Assembly: GCA_003019595.1 (NCBI GenBank)
Contig: NEXD01000007.1
Coordinates: 1 to 42,174 of the forward strand
Length of the DNA: 42,174 bases
DNA from: Candidatus Marsarchaeota G1 archaeon BE_D
GTDB lineage: Archaea; Thermoproteota; Thermoprotei_A; Marsarchaeales; Marsarchaeaceae
Reading direction: 5' to 3'
The notes beneath the pieces were generated by a model. The model was not told the origin of the DNA. It saw only the letters and a list, made by a program, of their open reading frames with translations, and made no database searches. Shown here in pieces: positions 25,114 to 33,525 of this stretch (position 1 is its first letter; every line of letters begins with the position of its first letter). The position numbers and the translations under genes are program-made.

Positions 25114-25590
25114 CTAAAAAACCTTTTCCATTGCAACCGCGTTTTCGCCTAACACATAGTAGTCTTGTAAAATGCTATAAGGCTTAAAGCCGAATTTGTG
25201 AAAAAGCTTGATGCCCGCCACATTCATTTCGCTCACAATCGTGACCACTCTTTTTACACCCTTTTTTCTTGCGTACTCTAGCGCGGTTTCTAGTAGCATC
25301 GAGCCATAACCTCTTTTTCTGCTTTCTTTTCTTATCCTAAGGTCTACGATGAGCGCGGAGTCTGGAAGGTTCAGGTTTTCCGCTCCTGCGATGCACACAG
25401 CGCCTTCAACTCTGTCAGAGCGTAGCACAAAAACCTTTATCCAAGTAGGAAACGAAGACAGCCTGTTTTTGAACGCCTCTTTTTCGAGCTTAAAACCAGC
25501 CCTTTCCATCGTTTGCTTGGCGCTCTCGTCTTCGCTAAATAGCTCCAAGTAGGAGTCCAAGTCTTCTTCTGTAAGTTCGGCTATTTCCAT
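25114..25590 (-). CDS. GNAT-family N-acetyltransferase
   Basis: Acetyltransferase of 158 residues. The acetyl-CoA pyrophosphate loop is RKRGYGSMLL, following the strand IVDLRIRKES, and the C-terminal MNVAGIKLFHKFGFKPY is the typical motif B. ATG at 25590 is preferred to an in-frame TTG at 25611. The acceptor substrate is unknown. It is divergent from the phosphomevalonate dehydratase operon. Confidence 0.88.
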   Translation of the reverse strand: MEIAELTEEDLDSYLELFSEDESAKQTMERAGFKLEKEAFKNRLSSFPTWIKVFVLRSDRVEGAVCIAGAENLNLPDSALIVDLRIRKESRKRGYGSMLLETALEYARKKGVKRVVTIVSEMNVAGIKLFHKFGFKPYSILQDYYVLGENAVAMEKVF

Positions 25591-25652
25591 AAACTCCAGT
25601 ATAAGCTTCAAGGATATAAAACAATCGCGCCCACTGAGCTTATTAATTCGTC

Positions 25653-26864
25653 TTGCGATTAAATCCTAGAAAGGTTTTGTATCTCACTAAAGAGCAGGAG
25701 CGAATGCTAGAGGGTGAGCGTGGATACGCCGTTTCCAAAGCAATGGAAATCTTGGTCACTTTGGGAAAAATTTACGGTGCACAGAGGCTTATTGAATGCA
25801 CGTCGGCTCAAATTTCTGGTGTGAGCTACAAAAATATAGGAGACGCAGGAGCGCAGTTTTTGTGGGATTTGGCGCAAAAAGGTGCCAAAGTGGTCATTCC
25901 TGCGTATATAAACCCTAGCGCAATGGACCTTGAAAGGTTTGACGAAATGGCGCTCGACCAAAGATTCATCGAAGGCCAGCTCAAGATTCTTAAAGCGTAT
26001 TCCAAAATGGGTGTAAAGACAACGCTCACGTGCACACCGTATCACATAGGAGTTGAGCCATCACGAGGTGAACACGTTGCGTGGGCTGAAAGTAGCGCGG
26101 TGATTTACGCGAATTCGCTTCTTGGTGCTATGAGTAACAGGGAAAGCGGTGTGTCCGCGCTTTGCTCCGCTTTGACTGGTTTAACCCCTTACTATGGGCT
26201 ACATCTTAAAGAAAACAGGGTGGCCACTCTGCTTGTAGAAGTAAAAGCTGAGCTTCTAGACCCAGTGGAGTTTGCGGTTTTGGGCTCGCTTGTCGGAAGA
26301 ATTGCCTCAAATAGAATTGTCGCCTTTAAGGGAATTTCGCCCGACAAGGAATCGCTTAAGGCGATGGGCGCCGCGCTTTCATCGACGGGTGCTGTAGCAA
26401 TGTTCATGGTGGAGCGTGTCACACCTGAGTGGTGCGTTGAACCTTCTGCGGAAAAGATCACCATTGAACAAAGCGAGATAAAAGAGGAGTGGGAAAGACT
26501 TGGGGGAGACGCTACACCAGGTGATGTGATAACCATAGGATGTCCACACGCCTCATTAGAGGAGATCAAAAGGGTTGCGCTCCTTCTTAAAGGAAGAAGG
26601 TTAAAGAAGCCGCTCTACCTTTACACTTCAAGAATTGTGAAATCTCAAGCGGATAATCTCGGCCTTACAAAAATAATAGAAGAAGCCGGTGGAAAGATTT
26701 TTTGTGACACTTGTATGGTGGTGTCCCCCATTGACAGAATGGGCGTAAAGTCGATAGACGTAGTTTCAGCCAAAGCGGCGTTCTACTCCCCTAGTATGAG
26801 TCATGTGAATGTAAGGCTTGCCAAGCTTGAAAAGCTAATTCTTGAGTCAACGGAGGCGATGTAG
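25653..26864 (+). CDS. Phosphomevalonate dehydratase large subunit (aconitase X catalytic domain)
   Basis: Protein of 403 residues of the AcnX (former DUF521) type. In archaea the enzyme dehydrates 5-phosphomevalonate to trans-anhydromevalonate 5-phosphate in the modified mevalonate route to isoprenoid lipids. Conserved segments are YLTKEQERMLEGERG at the N-terminus, TLTCTPYHIG, WAESSAVIYANSLLGA and KIFCDTCMVVSP. The Cys residues in these are candidates for iron-sulfur ligation. The TTG at 25653 is the start. The next gene, the small subunit, begins immediately after the stop, which confirms the pairing. Confidence 0.9.
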   Translation: MRLNPRKVLYLTKEQERMLEGERGYAVSKAMEILVTLGKIYGAQRLIECTSAQISGVSYKNIGDAGAQFLWDLAQKGAKVVIPAYINPSAMDLERFDEMALDQRFIEGQLKILKAYSKMGVKTTLTCTPYHIGVEPSRGEHVAWAESSAVIYANSLLGAMSNRESGVSALCSALTGLTPYYGLHLKENRVATLLVEVKAELLDPVEFAVLGSLVGRIASNRIVAFKGISPDKESLKAMGAALSSTGAVAMFMVERVTPEWCVEPSAEKITIEQSEIKEEWERLGGDATPGDVITIGCPHASLEEIKRVALLLKGRRLKKPLYLYTSRIVKSQADNLGLTKIIEEAGGKIFCDTCMVVSPIDRMGVKSIDVVSAKAAFYSPSMSHVNVRLAKLEKLILESTEAM

Positions 26865-27269
26865 ATGAGGATTTTAAGGGGAAGAGGCATTTCGAAAGGT
26901 GTGGCGAGGGGTTTGGCGCTTGTGAGTTCACAACCAATTAGCTTTCTTGGAGGGGTAGACGCTAACACGGGTGTTGTGATAGAAAAGAATCACGAGCTTT
27001 TTGGTAAAAGCATAGCCGGTCGCGTTTTGGTTTTCCCTAGTGGAAAAGGTTCTACAGTGGGCACTTACGTGATTTACCAGCTTTCTAAAGCGAGCAAAGC
27101 ACCATTGGCAATCGTAAACAGGTTGTGCGAGCCAATAGTGGCAGTTGGCGCAATCATATCGGGTATTCCGGCCGTGGACAATTTGGAAGTTGACCCGATT
27201 AAAGAGCTTAAAAGCGGTCAAGAGGTAGAAGTTGACGGCACAAACGGTTTGGTTAAGGTTTTCGACTAA
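26865..27269 (+). CDS. Phosphomevalonate dehydratase small subunit (aconitase X swivel domain)
   Basis: Swivel-domain partner of 134 residues (former DUF126). The signature FPSGKGSTVGTYVIYQL includes the catalytic Ser region, and GKSIAGRVLVF and VGAIISGIPAVD match the family. Its ATG follows the large-subunit TAG with no gap, so the subunits are made in step. It ends convergently with the sugar-kinase-like gene (4-bp overlap). Confidence 0.9.
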   Translation: MRILRGRGISKGVARGLALVSSQPISFLGGVDANTGVVIEKNHELFGKSIAGRVLVFPSGKGSTVGTYVIYQLSKASKAPLAIVNRLCEPIVAVGAIISGIPAVDNLEVDPIKELKSGQEVEVDGTNGLVKVFD

Positions 27270-28264
27270 AGCAAAACGTTTTTCTCGTTCACAACCTCAT
27301 AAAGCGCTTTCTTCATTTTTTCGAACTTCGAATCTGTGATCTCGAACCCAGTCTTTTGTAGATAGTACACCACACCGCCTAGCGAACACGCCCATGAAGG
27401 CAACACGCCCTTTATAAACGCGTAAGGAAATTCTTCGACCACTCTTTTTTTGAAGTTTTCCCATACGATTTTGCTTCCAAGTAGAACACCGCCCGCCCCG
27501 CCCACGATAAAGGAGCGTTCTTCATTCAGTCTGAGCGCTCTTGCGACCGCCTTAACTCCGCACACGAGCTCCTCTGCGGCGTTTTCAAGTATTCTTTTTG
27601 ATACTGCGTCACCAGTTTGCGCAAGAGTGTCCACGTGCTTTGCTAAGGAAGCTATCTCGGACACGTCTTGCTTTAAAGAGTAGAACACGCCTGGTAGCTC
27701 TCCCAAATTGTCCACACCGTAAAGGGAGCAAAAAAGCCTCTCCAATTCGGTTTTTTCCCCTCGTCCGTCATAGGATTTCATGGCCGCCCTAAGCGCTTCG
27801 ATCGCGATGTAGTACGCGCTTCCTTGATCTCCTAATGCGTGACCGTGGTCGCCAGCTCTCCACTCCTCACCCTTCGCGTTTCTTCCAAACACGTTGGAAC
27901 CAGTGCCTGAGATCACCACAATTCCCGGTTTTCCGAAGGTTGTTGAGTAGTAAACGTTTTCTGTGTCATTTCCAAGTGTGAACTCCTTTACGCGAGGTAT
28001 TCTTTTTAAAACGGAGCGCATCATTTCTTTGTCTTTTTTTGAGTCTATTCCCGCAAGGCCGTAAAACACCCCATCTGCTTCGTGAAACCCGCTTTGTGAA
28101 AGCAAGCTTATCACAAGTTTTTCAAGGATTTTGAAAGCGTTTTCAAGTCCGACGTTGTGGTAGTTGGTGGAGTCGGCAAGCGAAAACGCAAGAATTTCCC
28201 CTTCCTCGTTACACGCTACGCCCGCGGTGTTTGTACCGCCTCCATCTATCCCAATAAACAGCAT
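27266..28264 (-). CDS. BadF/BadG/BcrA/BcrD-family ATPase, probable amino-sugar kinase
   Basis: Protein of 332 residues of the ASKHA fold. The phosphate-1 motif FIGIDGGGTNT is at the N-terminus, and phosphate-2 is VVISGTGSNVFG. GDHGHALGDQGSAYYIAIEA is typical of N-acetylglucosamine kinase-like members, and the adenosine motif is FIVGGAGGVLLGS. The Cys ligands of the 2-hydroxyacyl-CoA dehydratase activators are not present, so a sugar kinase is more likely. No neighbouring sugar genes help to name the substrate. Confidence 0.8.
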   Translation of the reverse strand: MLFIGIDGGGTNTAGVACNEEGEILAFSLADSTNYHNVGLENAFKILEKLVISLLSQSGFHEADGVFYGLAGIDSKKDKEMMRSVLKRIPRVKEFTLGNDTENVYYSTTFGKPGIVVISGTGSNVFGRNAKGEEWRAGDHGHALGDQGSAYYIAIEALRAAMKSYDGRGEKTELERLFCSLYGVDNLGELPGVFYSLKQDVSEIASLAKHVDTLAQTGDAVSKRILENAAEELVCGVKAVARALRLNEERSFIVGGAGGVLLGSKIVWENFKKRVVEEFPYAFIKGVLPSWACSLGGVVYYLQKTGFEITDSKFEKMKKALYEVVNEKNVLL

Positions 28265-28340
28265 CGTGCTTAATACTCACAGATAATAATATTTTTTGCT
28301 TGGTAGAGTTTAGGTATCGGTTCAACACAAATGTTTTCTT

Positions 28341-28802
28341 ATGGAAGAGCTTGGGTCAATTCGATTTGTGGATTTTGAAAAGGCGCACTTTGACGGGATT
28401 TTAGAGGTTGAAAGAGAAAGTTTTCCTGACCCCTTTACTCGCGAAACCTTTGAGCAATTTTTAAAGGAAGAAAACGTTTTCATTGTCGCACTTGAGAAAG
28501 AAAAGGTTGTGGGTTATATACTTGCCACAATCTTTCAAGAAAAAGCCGAGGTGGTTTCGGTCGCCGTGAAAAACTGCAAACGCGGAATGGGTGTTGGCTA
28601 TAACTTGTTTAAGCGACTAGAACAGAGGTTGAAAGAATTGGGCGTGAGCAAGTTGTTCCTTGAAGTAAGAGTGTCCAACAAGGCGGCGCAAAAGCTTTAC
28701 GCAAAACTCGGATTCAAGCAAGTTTCCACGATCAAGAGCTATTACGCAGACGGTGAAGACGCGCTTTTGATGTCGAAAGAGCTTATGCCGTTACCTCTTT
28801 GA
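28341..28802 (+). CDS. RimI-like protein N-terminal acetyltransferase
   Basis: GNAT of 153 residues close to archaeal RimI/Ard1, which acetylates protein N-termini. FEKAHFDGILEVERESFPDP at the N-terminus and SVAVKNCKRGMGVGYNLFKR are the family hallmarks, and LEVRVSNKAAQKLYAKLGF completes the acetyl-CoA fold. The ATG at 28341 is the start. It overlaps the convergent ACT-domain gene by 12 bp. Confidence 0.88.
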   Translation: MEELGSIRFVDFEKAHFDGILEVERESFPDPFTRETFEQFLKEENVFIVALEKEKVVGYILATIFQEKAEVVSVAVKNCKRGMGVGYNLFKRLEQRLKELGVSKLFLEVRVSNKAAQKLYAKLGFKQVSTIKSYYADGEDALLMSKELMPLPL

Positions 28803-29480
28803 CAGCGCTTCTTTTGTGGAAGAAATTAGCTCTGCTAGCGCTTCCAACGCTTTTCCTACGTCTCTTTCTTGAACCACAATCATCGTTTCCGTGTAACAAC
28901 TAATCGTTTCTTCGATGTTTATTCCACGTCTTGAAACTTGCCCGTAAAGCGTTATCACGCAACCTGGGGTGCTAGCGATTTCTGGTGGACTCTGAACGAC
29001 TATCGCCGCAAGATTCTTTGAAGAAGAGAGGATGTCATCAGAAAAAGTGGAACCGACCCTTTGTGACAAAGCTTCTTCGTAAATCATGGTGATTGAAAGC
29101 GAGCCGATTGCGACTCCAAAAAAGCTGTTTGCATGGTTGGCCAAAAGCTGTCCTAGTCTGTGGATGTTGCCCTCTGATGAATGAACTATTGTTTTTTCTA
29201 TCCCCGTTCTCACACTTAAGGTGCTTTGCGCTATCACTCTTTTCACGTCTTCGCCAACCTTCCAGTCGATTTTGGTCCTTTTGAGTGTGGTTATCAGGCT
29301 TTCGAGTTTTACTGGCGAACCCACCTTTCTTTCCACCTCGGGTTTTATCACCCTGGCAACGCCACTAATGTTCGCATACCCTCTAGATATGGCATCCTGA
29401 AGAGCTAGGTCTGCGGAAATCGTTTCCTTTACCGCGTAAGACAGCGTCATACGCTTATTCTGTAAAGCGTTCTTGTTCAT
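28791..29480 (-). CDS. ACT-domain protein with an N-terminal helical domain
   Basis: Protein of 229 residues. The N-terminal 80 residues are helical (SADLALQDAISRGYANISGV) and may form a small HTH-like domain. The C-terminal half has two beta-alpha repeats typical of ACT folds, including the segments SSKNLAAIVVQSPPEIASTP and RRGINIEETISCYTETMIVV. Related archaeal proteins carry no catalytic domain and probably sense amino acids, but the ligand is unknown. The ATG at 29480 follows TTTAAATATTTA about 25 bp upstream. Confidence 0.7.
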   Translation of the reverse strand: MNKNALQNKRMTLSYAVKETISADLALQDAISRGYANISGVARVIKPEVERKVGSPVKLESLITTLKRTKIDWKVGEDVKRVIAQSTLSVRTGIEKTIVHSSEGNIHRLGQLLANHANSFFGVAIGSLSITMIYEEALSQRVGSTFSDDILSSSKNLAAIVVQSPPEIASTPGCVITLYGQVSRRGINIEETISCYTETMIVVQERDVGKALEALAELISSTKEALSKR

Positions 29481-29570
29481 ATTTAATCAAACATGAGGTA
29501 AATATTTAAATTCTTTTGTAACAAGGGATTAAAATATGTTTTTTGAAAAAACTAGTGTTTAAACAGAATT

Positions 29571-29591
29571 TTTTTAGAAATTTTCTAAAAA
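29571..29591. repeat. 21-nt palindrome upstream of a TATA box
   Basis: TTTTTAGAAA at 29571-29580, one T, then TTTCTAAAAA at 29582-29591 form a perfect 10+1+10 dyad. A TATA-like TTTATATA lies at 29603-29610, 12 bp beyond it, and the methyltransferase gene starts at 29673. The dyad sits where an upstream activator or repressor would bind. Confidence 0.5.
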
Positions 29592-29672
29592 TTTTTAAAA
29601 AATTTATATAAATAGTTAATTCCCAAAAAGTTATGCTTAACAAAAGGCTTAGAGCTTTGATAAGTGGAAATC

Positions 29673-30188
29673 ATGGATTTTTTGTTGTTTTTGTTGTACA
29701 CAGTAGCAATTGCTTACTTGAGCGTGGTTTTACCGGGCTTTATTTGGGGTGCTGGATACGAGCCTACGCCAAAAAAAGTGGTAAAAGAATTCGTTGAACT
29801 CTTAAACGCGCTTGGAATGGACGGAAAAACCGTGTATGAAGTGGGCGGGGGTTTCGGAAGAGTCGCCTTTTGTGTTTTGTCGAAAACGCGTTGCAACGTG
29901 GTTTTCATAGAACCAGATCCTTTTAAAGTTTGGTGGGCCACGAAAAGAGCCAAGAAGAAGGGCTTTTCTCGCAGGTTTTTTGCTTTAAGAAAGAGCGCGC
30001 TCGACGTGAACTATAGCGGTGCGGATATAGTGTACTGCTTCCTTACACCATGGCTCATGAACAAGCTAAAAAGCGTGTTTGAAACTCAGCTCAAAGAAGG
30101 TGCGCTTGTAGTGAGTTATCGTCACAAACTAAAAGGTTGGAAACCCGTTTTAGAGACTAGTGGCGGTCTAAGAGTGTACAAGAAGTGA
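29673..30188 (+). CDS. Membrane-anchored class I SAM-dependent methyltransferase
   Basis: Protein of 171 residues. Residues 1-25 are a membrane helix (FLLFLLYTVAIAYLSVVLPG), and the rest is a Rossmann methyltransferase with VYEVGGGFGRVAF as the SAM glycine loop, then VVFIEPDPFKV. The fold is short, ending soon after ADIVYCFLTPWLMNKL. The ATG at 29673 is preferred to a GTG at 29664. The substrate is unknown; membrane anchoring suggests a lipid or membrane protein. Confidence 0.75.
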   Translation: MDFLLFLLYTVAIAYLSVVLPGFIWGAGYEPTPKKVVKEFVELLNALGMDGKTVYEVGGGFGRVAFCVLSKTRCNVVFIEPDPFKVWWATKRAKKKGFSRRFFALRKSALDVNYSGADIVYCFLTPWLMNKLKSVFETQLKEGALVVSYRHKLKGWKPVLETSGGLRVYKK

Positions 30189-30199
30189 GTTATGAAACT

Positions 30200-30500
30200 T
30201 TGATGGGTTTCATTCTACGTAGGCATAGGTAGGTACGCATCAGCATACCTATCATACGCATAGTAGAGCTTGGGCTTCACAGCATCATATAGGAACCTCA
30301 CGGGTTCATTGGTCCCATTCCGCTTCCCCCTGTCTCGACGCACCCACCCACCATGCAGTGGGGAGCGCCGACCATCTTCAGTCCCCCCACCCGACAAGTG
30401 TGCACGTACCCCTCCCTCGAGAAGGAGGTCTTGGGTCTCTATCTACTACCACCCTACTGCCCGTGCACACAAATGCTCAAATCCAGAAATCCATATAAAC
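30200..30500. other. GC-rich, hairpin-prone interval without a supported gene
   Basis: The 440 bp between the methyltransferase and the GYD gene are unlike the surroundings: a GC-rich centre with long C runs on the plus strand. Short complementary pairs include GAACC/GGTTC (about 30291-30306), CCCTCC/GGAGG (about 30410-30430) and CCAC/GTGG near 30352-30362. ORFs here have no protein-like composition. The look is that of an IS605/TnpB right-end or guide-RNA scaffold, or of another structured RNA, on the minus strand. No tnpB is attached. Identity uncertain. Confidence 0.35.
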
Positions 30501-30597
30501 CTATCTATTCTGGAACTGCTGACTACGGCATCACAGATTTTTCCAAGATATCACGCTCACAAATCCCTAAATCCGGACATCATCGATGACAGAAGAA

Positions 30598-30606
30598 ATT
30601 TATAGC
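30598..30606 (+). promoter_or_regulatory. TATA-like box for the GYD-domain gene
   Basis: AATTTATAG lies about 27 bp before the ATG at 30629, the spacing expected for a leaderless archaeal transcript. Confidence 0.4.
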
Positions 30607-30628
30607 TGGTTTTGATATTAATAGTGCA

Positions 30629-30892
30629 ATGTATTTCGTAACTCTTGTTAAGTTTCGCAAAAAGCCATCAAAAGAAGACTTTGAAGAGTTCGACAAGCTA
30701 GAAAAGGAGTTTTCAAAAAAAGGTCTAAAGATTCTGCAAGATCTTTACACGCTGGGTAGATACGACAACGTGATGGTGATAGAAGCCCCAGACGAAAAAA
30801 CGGTGATGAGCTTTCTTTTAAGGCAATCACACGTCGTTGCGACAGAAACTCTTACCGCCATACCAAAAGAGGAAGCAAGAAGGCTAACTTAA
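30629..30892 (+). CDS. GYD-domain protein
   Basis: Small alpha-beta protein of 87 residues. MYFVTLVKFRKKPSKEDFEE and GLKILQDLYTLGRYDNVMVI followed by APDEKTVMSFLL match the GYD family of ferredoxin-like-fold proteins, whose function is unknown. It overlaps the convergent nitroreductase gene by 9 bp. Confidence 0.75.
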   Translation: MYFVTLVKFRKKPSKEDFEEFDKLEKEFSKKGLKILQDLYTLGRYDNVMVIEAPDEKTVMSFLLRQSHVVATETLTAIPKEEARRLT

Positions 30893-31417
30893 AGCTTGAG
30901 TGATAGGCTGTCCGTATCGCTGGTAAAACGCTATTTTTTCTAGTGGCAACCTATTCTTTTTTCCGATGATCTTTTTTGTGGGATAACCGAAACCCACAAC
31001 CACGGTGATTGACAACCTTTGTGCTTCTTCGTTTTGCTCTAGCTCGAGAAACTCCCTCATACTTTTTTGATCAAAACCCGTGAAAATTCTTGAAGCGACA
31101 CCACGATTCCAAGCGGCAAGCATCATGCTCATTATCGCTTGTCCCGCGTCAAGCAGATGAAAAGGGTATTCCGCGTTTGTGAGCACCACAACCGCAAAGT
31201 TTGCGCCTGCAACCCACTTACCTGTGGTGCTCATTTCCGCAAGCTTTTTTAGGTTTTCCCTTCCGTCAACAAGAATGAACCGCCAGTGTTGCGAATTAAG
31301 ACCACTAGGAGAAAGCCTTGCGGCTTCAAGCACCTCACGTTTGACCTCTTTGGGAACTTGCTTTTCGGAAAACGTAGAAACCGAAAGCCTTGTCCTTATA
31401 ACCTCGAAAGTGTCCAT
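30884..31417 (-). CDS. Nitroreductase-family flavoprotein
   Basis: FMN-dependent NAD(P)H oxidoreductase fold, 177 residues. The N-terminus has RTRLSVSTFSEKQVPKEV and ARLSPSGLNSQHWRFILVDG, the FMN-binding start of the family, and the C-terminus has VVVGFGYPTKK. The natural substrate cannot be inferred. It is divergent from the F420:NADP oxidoreductase gene 84 bp away. Confidence 0.88.
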   Translation of the reverse strand: MDTFEVIRTRLSVSTFSEKQVPKEVKREVLEAARLSPSGLNSQHWRFILVDGRENLKKLAEMSTTGKWVAGANFAVVVLTNAEYPFHLLDAGQAIMSMMLAAWNRGVASRIFTGFDQKSMREFLELEQNEEAQRLSITVVVGFGYPTKKIIGKKNRLPLEKIAFYQRYGQPITQALS

Positions 31418-31500
31418 GCGCTCTTATTTTCGATAAAATGATTTAAAGTTTAAGCTCACAAGGTAACACTTTTTTATGTCGGCAGTGATGCGTAGTTGAG

Positions 31501-32157
31501 TTGAAAATAGCAATCGTTGGCGGAACGGGCGATTTGGGAGAAGCGCTCGCAAAAAGGCTTTGCTCAAAATATGAAGTGATCGTGGGTTCAAGAAGCGCGG
31601 AAAAGGCGAGCGTCGCCGCACAGAAAATAAAAGAAGACGTGAAAAAAACGCTAGGTACCGAAGTTGTTGTGAAGGGTTTTCAAAACGAAATGGCTTCTTC
31701 TCTTGCGGACGTTGTGGTTCTTGCGGTGCCTTATGAGTTTGCACTAGAAACAGCGAATGCGCTTTCAAAATCCATCAACCCGAACTCAATTCTAGTGTGT
31801 CCCGTGGTTCCGATGAAAAAAGGAGAGGGTGGCTTCGAATACTCTCCTCCTAACTCTTTGAGCATGGCGCAAGCGGTGTCAAACATCGTAAAAGTTCCTG
31901 TTGTGGCCGCGTTTCACACACTTCCTGCAGAAAGGCTTGGCGATTTAAGCGTTCAACCCGATTTCGACGTTCCGATATGCGGTGATTCAAAAGAAGCGAT
32001 AGAAACCGTAAAGAACATCGTTTTGAGTATTCCCAACTTAAGACCACTAGTGGTAGGCCCGCTAAAGCTGTCTTATCTTGTTGAGTCTCTAACACCTCTT
32101 ATACTCAATGTCGCCATAAAAAACAAACTCAAGAATCTTTCTATCAAGTTTGTTTGA
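31501..32157 (+). CDS. fno: F420-dependent NADP oxidoreductase
   Basis: Rossmann enzyme of 218 residues (Fno/NpdG) that passes hydride between reduced F420 and NADP. KIAIVGGTGDLGEALAKRL and VGSRSAEKA form the NADP site, and VVLAVPYEFALETANAL and VAAFHTLPAERL match the F420-binding family. The length is normal. The TTG at 31501 is the start. It shows that this organism uses F420 and gives a partner for the FrhB-type gene at 16593. Confidence 0.9.
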   Translation: MKIAIVGGTGDLGEALAKRLCSKYEVIVGSRSAEKASVAAQKIKEDVKKTLGTEVVVKGFQNEMASSLADVVVLAVPYEFALETANALSKSINPNSILVCPVVPMKKGEGGFEYSPPNSLSMAQAVSNIVKVPVVAAFHTLPAERLGDLSVQPDFDVPICGDSKEAIETVKNIVLSIPNLRPLVVGPLKLSYLVESLTPLILNVAIKNKLKNLSIKFV

Positions 32158-32371
32158 CGTCTCCGACCAGACACGTCACGCCATCCACTCTTATTAAGCG
32201 AATAAGTAGCGTGTCAGGAAAGCCCGCTGGTGTGGATGTGAGCGTAGTCTCAGAAATAACCTCTTTTTCTTCGAACTCTTTTTCGTAGAACTCTACCGAC
32301 CTACATTTTGCGCAAATCATCCTTTCTTCGAAAAACTTTGAGCCGCAAGACGAACACACATAAAGCTTCAA
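32144..32371 (-). CDS. DUF35 (Zn-ribbon plus OB-fold) acyl-CoA-associated protein
   Basis: Protein of 75 residues. The N-terminal rubredoxin-like zinc ribbon is LYVCSSCGSKFFEERMICAK with a second CxxC. The C-terminal part is a short OB-like domain. In archaea DUF35 proteins bridge thiolase and HMG-CoA synthase, and in steroid-degrading bacteria they partner thiolase-like aldolases. It overlaps the thiolase-like gene by 4 bp, and its chain is shorter than typical (about 130). Confidence 0.8.
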   Translation of the reverse strand: MKLYVCSSCGSKFFEERMICAKCRSVEFYEKEFEEKEVISETTLTSTPAGFPDTLLIRLIRVDGVTCLVGDVKQT

Positions 32372-33510
32372 GGCTGATCACCAAATATCGTGACGACAGA
32401 AGAGTTTCCGAATCCTCCCATGTTCACGCTAAGCCCGACGCTTGCACCCTTTACCTGTCTTGCGCCAGCTTCACCCCTTATTTGCAAAAACGCTTCAGCC
32501 GCTTGAGCGACACCGGTTGCGCCAATCGGGTGTCCCTTTGCGTTAAGACCACCGCTTGTGTTCACAGGTTTTTCACCATTTATCGATGTGTCTCCTCTCA
32601 TCGCAGCTTCCCATCCCTTACCTCTTTCAAACAAGCCAAGCTCTTCGCACTGAATCACCTCAAGCACTGTGGCCATGTCATGGAGTTCAGCGAAATTTAC
32701 GTCACTTGGTGTGATACGCGCAGTTTTGTACGCGCGTTGCGCCGCGTCTTTTACGCTTTTTAGAGAACAAAGCTCGGCGCGAGAGCTAATGTGCGCGCTG
32801 TCACACGCATAGCCAAACGCTTTGATGTAAACTGGTTTTTCGGTAAAGCTTTGAGCAAACTCGTTTGCGGTAAGAAGAACAGAGCAAGCGCCGTCGCTGA
32901 TTGGGCTAAACTCGTAAAGCGTAAGAGGATGCGCTATCACCCTTGAAGATAGAACCTCTTCGAGCGTTAGCCTCTTTTGAATATGAGCGAATGGGTTGAG
33001 CGCGCCGTTTTCATGGTTCTTTACAGCGACTTGCGCAAACGCTTCTCTTTTTGCGCCGTACTTTGAAAGATAAATCTTTGCCGCAAGCGCCGCAAGTGAG
33101 GGTAAAGACACACCAGAAGCTCTTTCACGCGGAGGTAAAAGGCTAGAAACTACGCTCGTGACTTCTTTCGTGTTCTTTTCAGACATTTTTTCGGCGCCGA
33201 TCAAGAGCACGCATTTACACCTTCCGCTTTCAATTAGCGAGGAAGCCAAAAAAAGAGCAGAACCACCGCTTGCGCTTGTGTTGTCCACCCTGACTGAGGG
33301 TGTGGTGTCAAGCGACAAAAAAGTGGTAACAAGGTTGTTCAAACCAGAAACTGCGTTGAATTCGCCAGAATAAGCGTTCGATAACACCACAAAGTCGATC
33401 GAATCCCAAAACTTTTGAACGATAGGAAAAGCGGCTTGCGCCGCAATGTGCGTTACGCTTTCGCTTCTTTTGCCAAACTTTGTGAAAGATGCGGCTACGA
33501 TCGCGGTCAC
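32368..33510 (-). CDS. SCP-x/thiolase-like protein with the catalytic Cys replaced
   Basis: Thiolase fold of 380 residues in the SCP-x/archaeal group. The usual V-E-A-A-C-A-S-G-G reads VDNTSASGGSALF here, so Ser stands where the nucleophilic Cys should be. GGLNAKGHPIGATG keeps the second active-site His, and ELHDMAT is present. A true Claisen thiolase is therefore unlikely; a thiolase-like aldolase or a structural partner is more likely. It begins 15 bp after wtpB and overlaps the DUF35 gene. GTG start at 33510. Confidence 0.8.
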   Translation of the reverse strand: MTAIVAASFTKFGKRSESVTHIAAQAAFPIVQKFWDSIDFVVLSNAYSGEFNAVSGLNNLVTTFLSLDTTPSVRVDNTSASGGSALFLASSLIESGRCKCVLLIGAEKMSEKNTKEVTSVVSSLLPPRERASGVSLPSLAALAAKIYLSKYGAKREAFAQVAVKNHENGALNPFAHIQKRLTLEEVLSSRVIAHPLTLYEFSPISDGACSVLLTANEFAQSFTEKPVYIKAFGYACDSAHISSRAELCSLKSVKDAAQRAYKTARITPSDVNFAELHDMATVLEVIQCEELGLFERGKGWEAAMRGDTSINGEKPVNTSGGLNAKGHPIGATGVAQAAEAFLQIRGEAGARQVKGASVGLSVNMGGFGNSSVVTIFGDQP

Positions 33511-33525
33511 ACAAAAAGAATAGTA

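Noticed and set aside
30215-30605. Overlapping frames on both strands in the GC-rich interval
   Set aside because: They are open because GC-rich DNA has few stops. The composition is Arg, Pro and Ser-rich with no motif.
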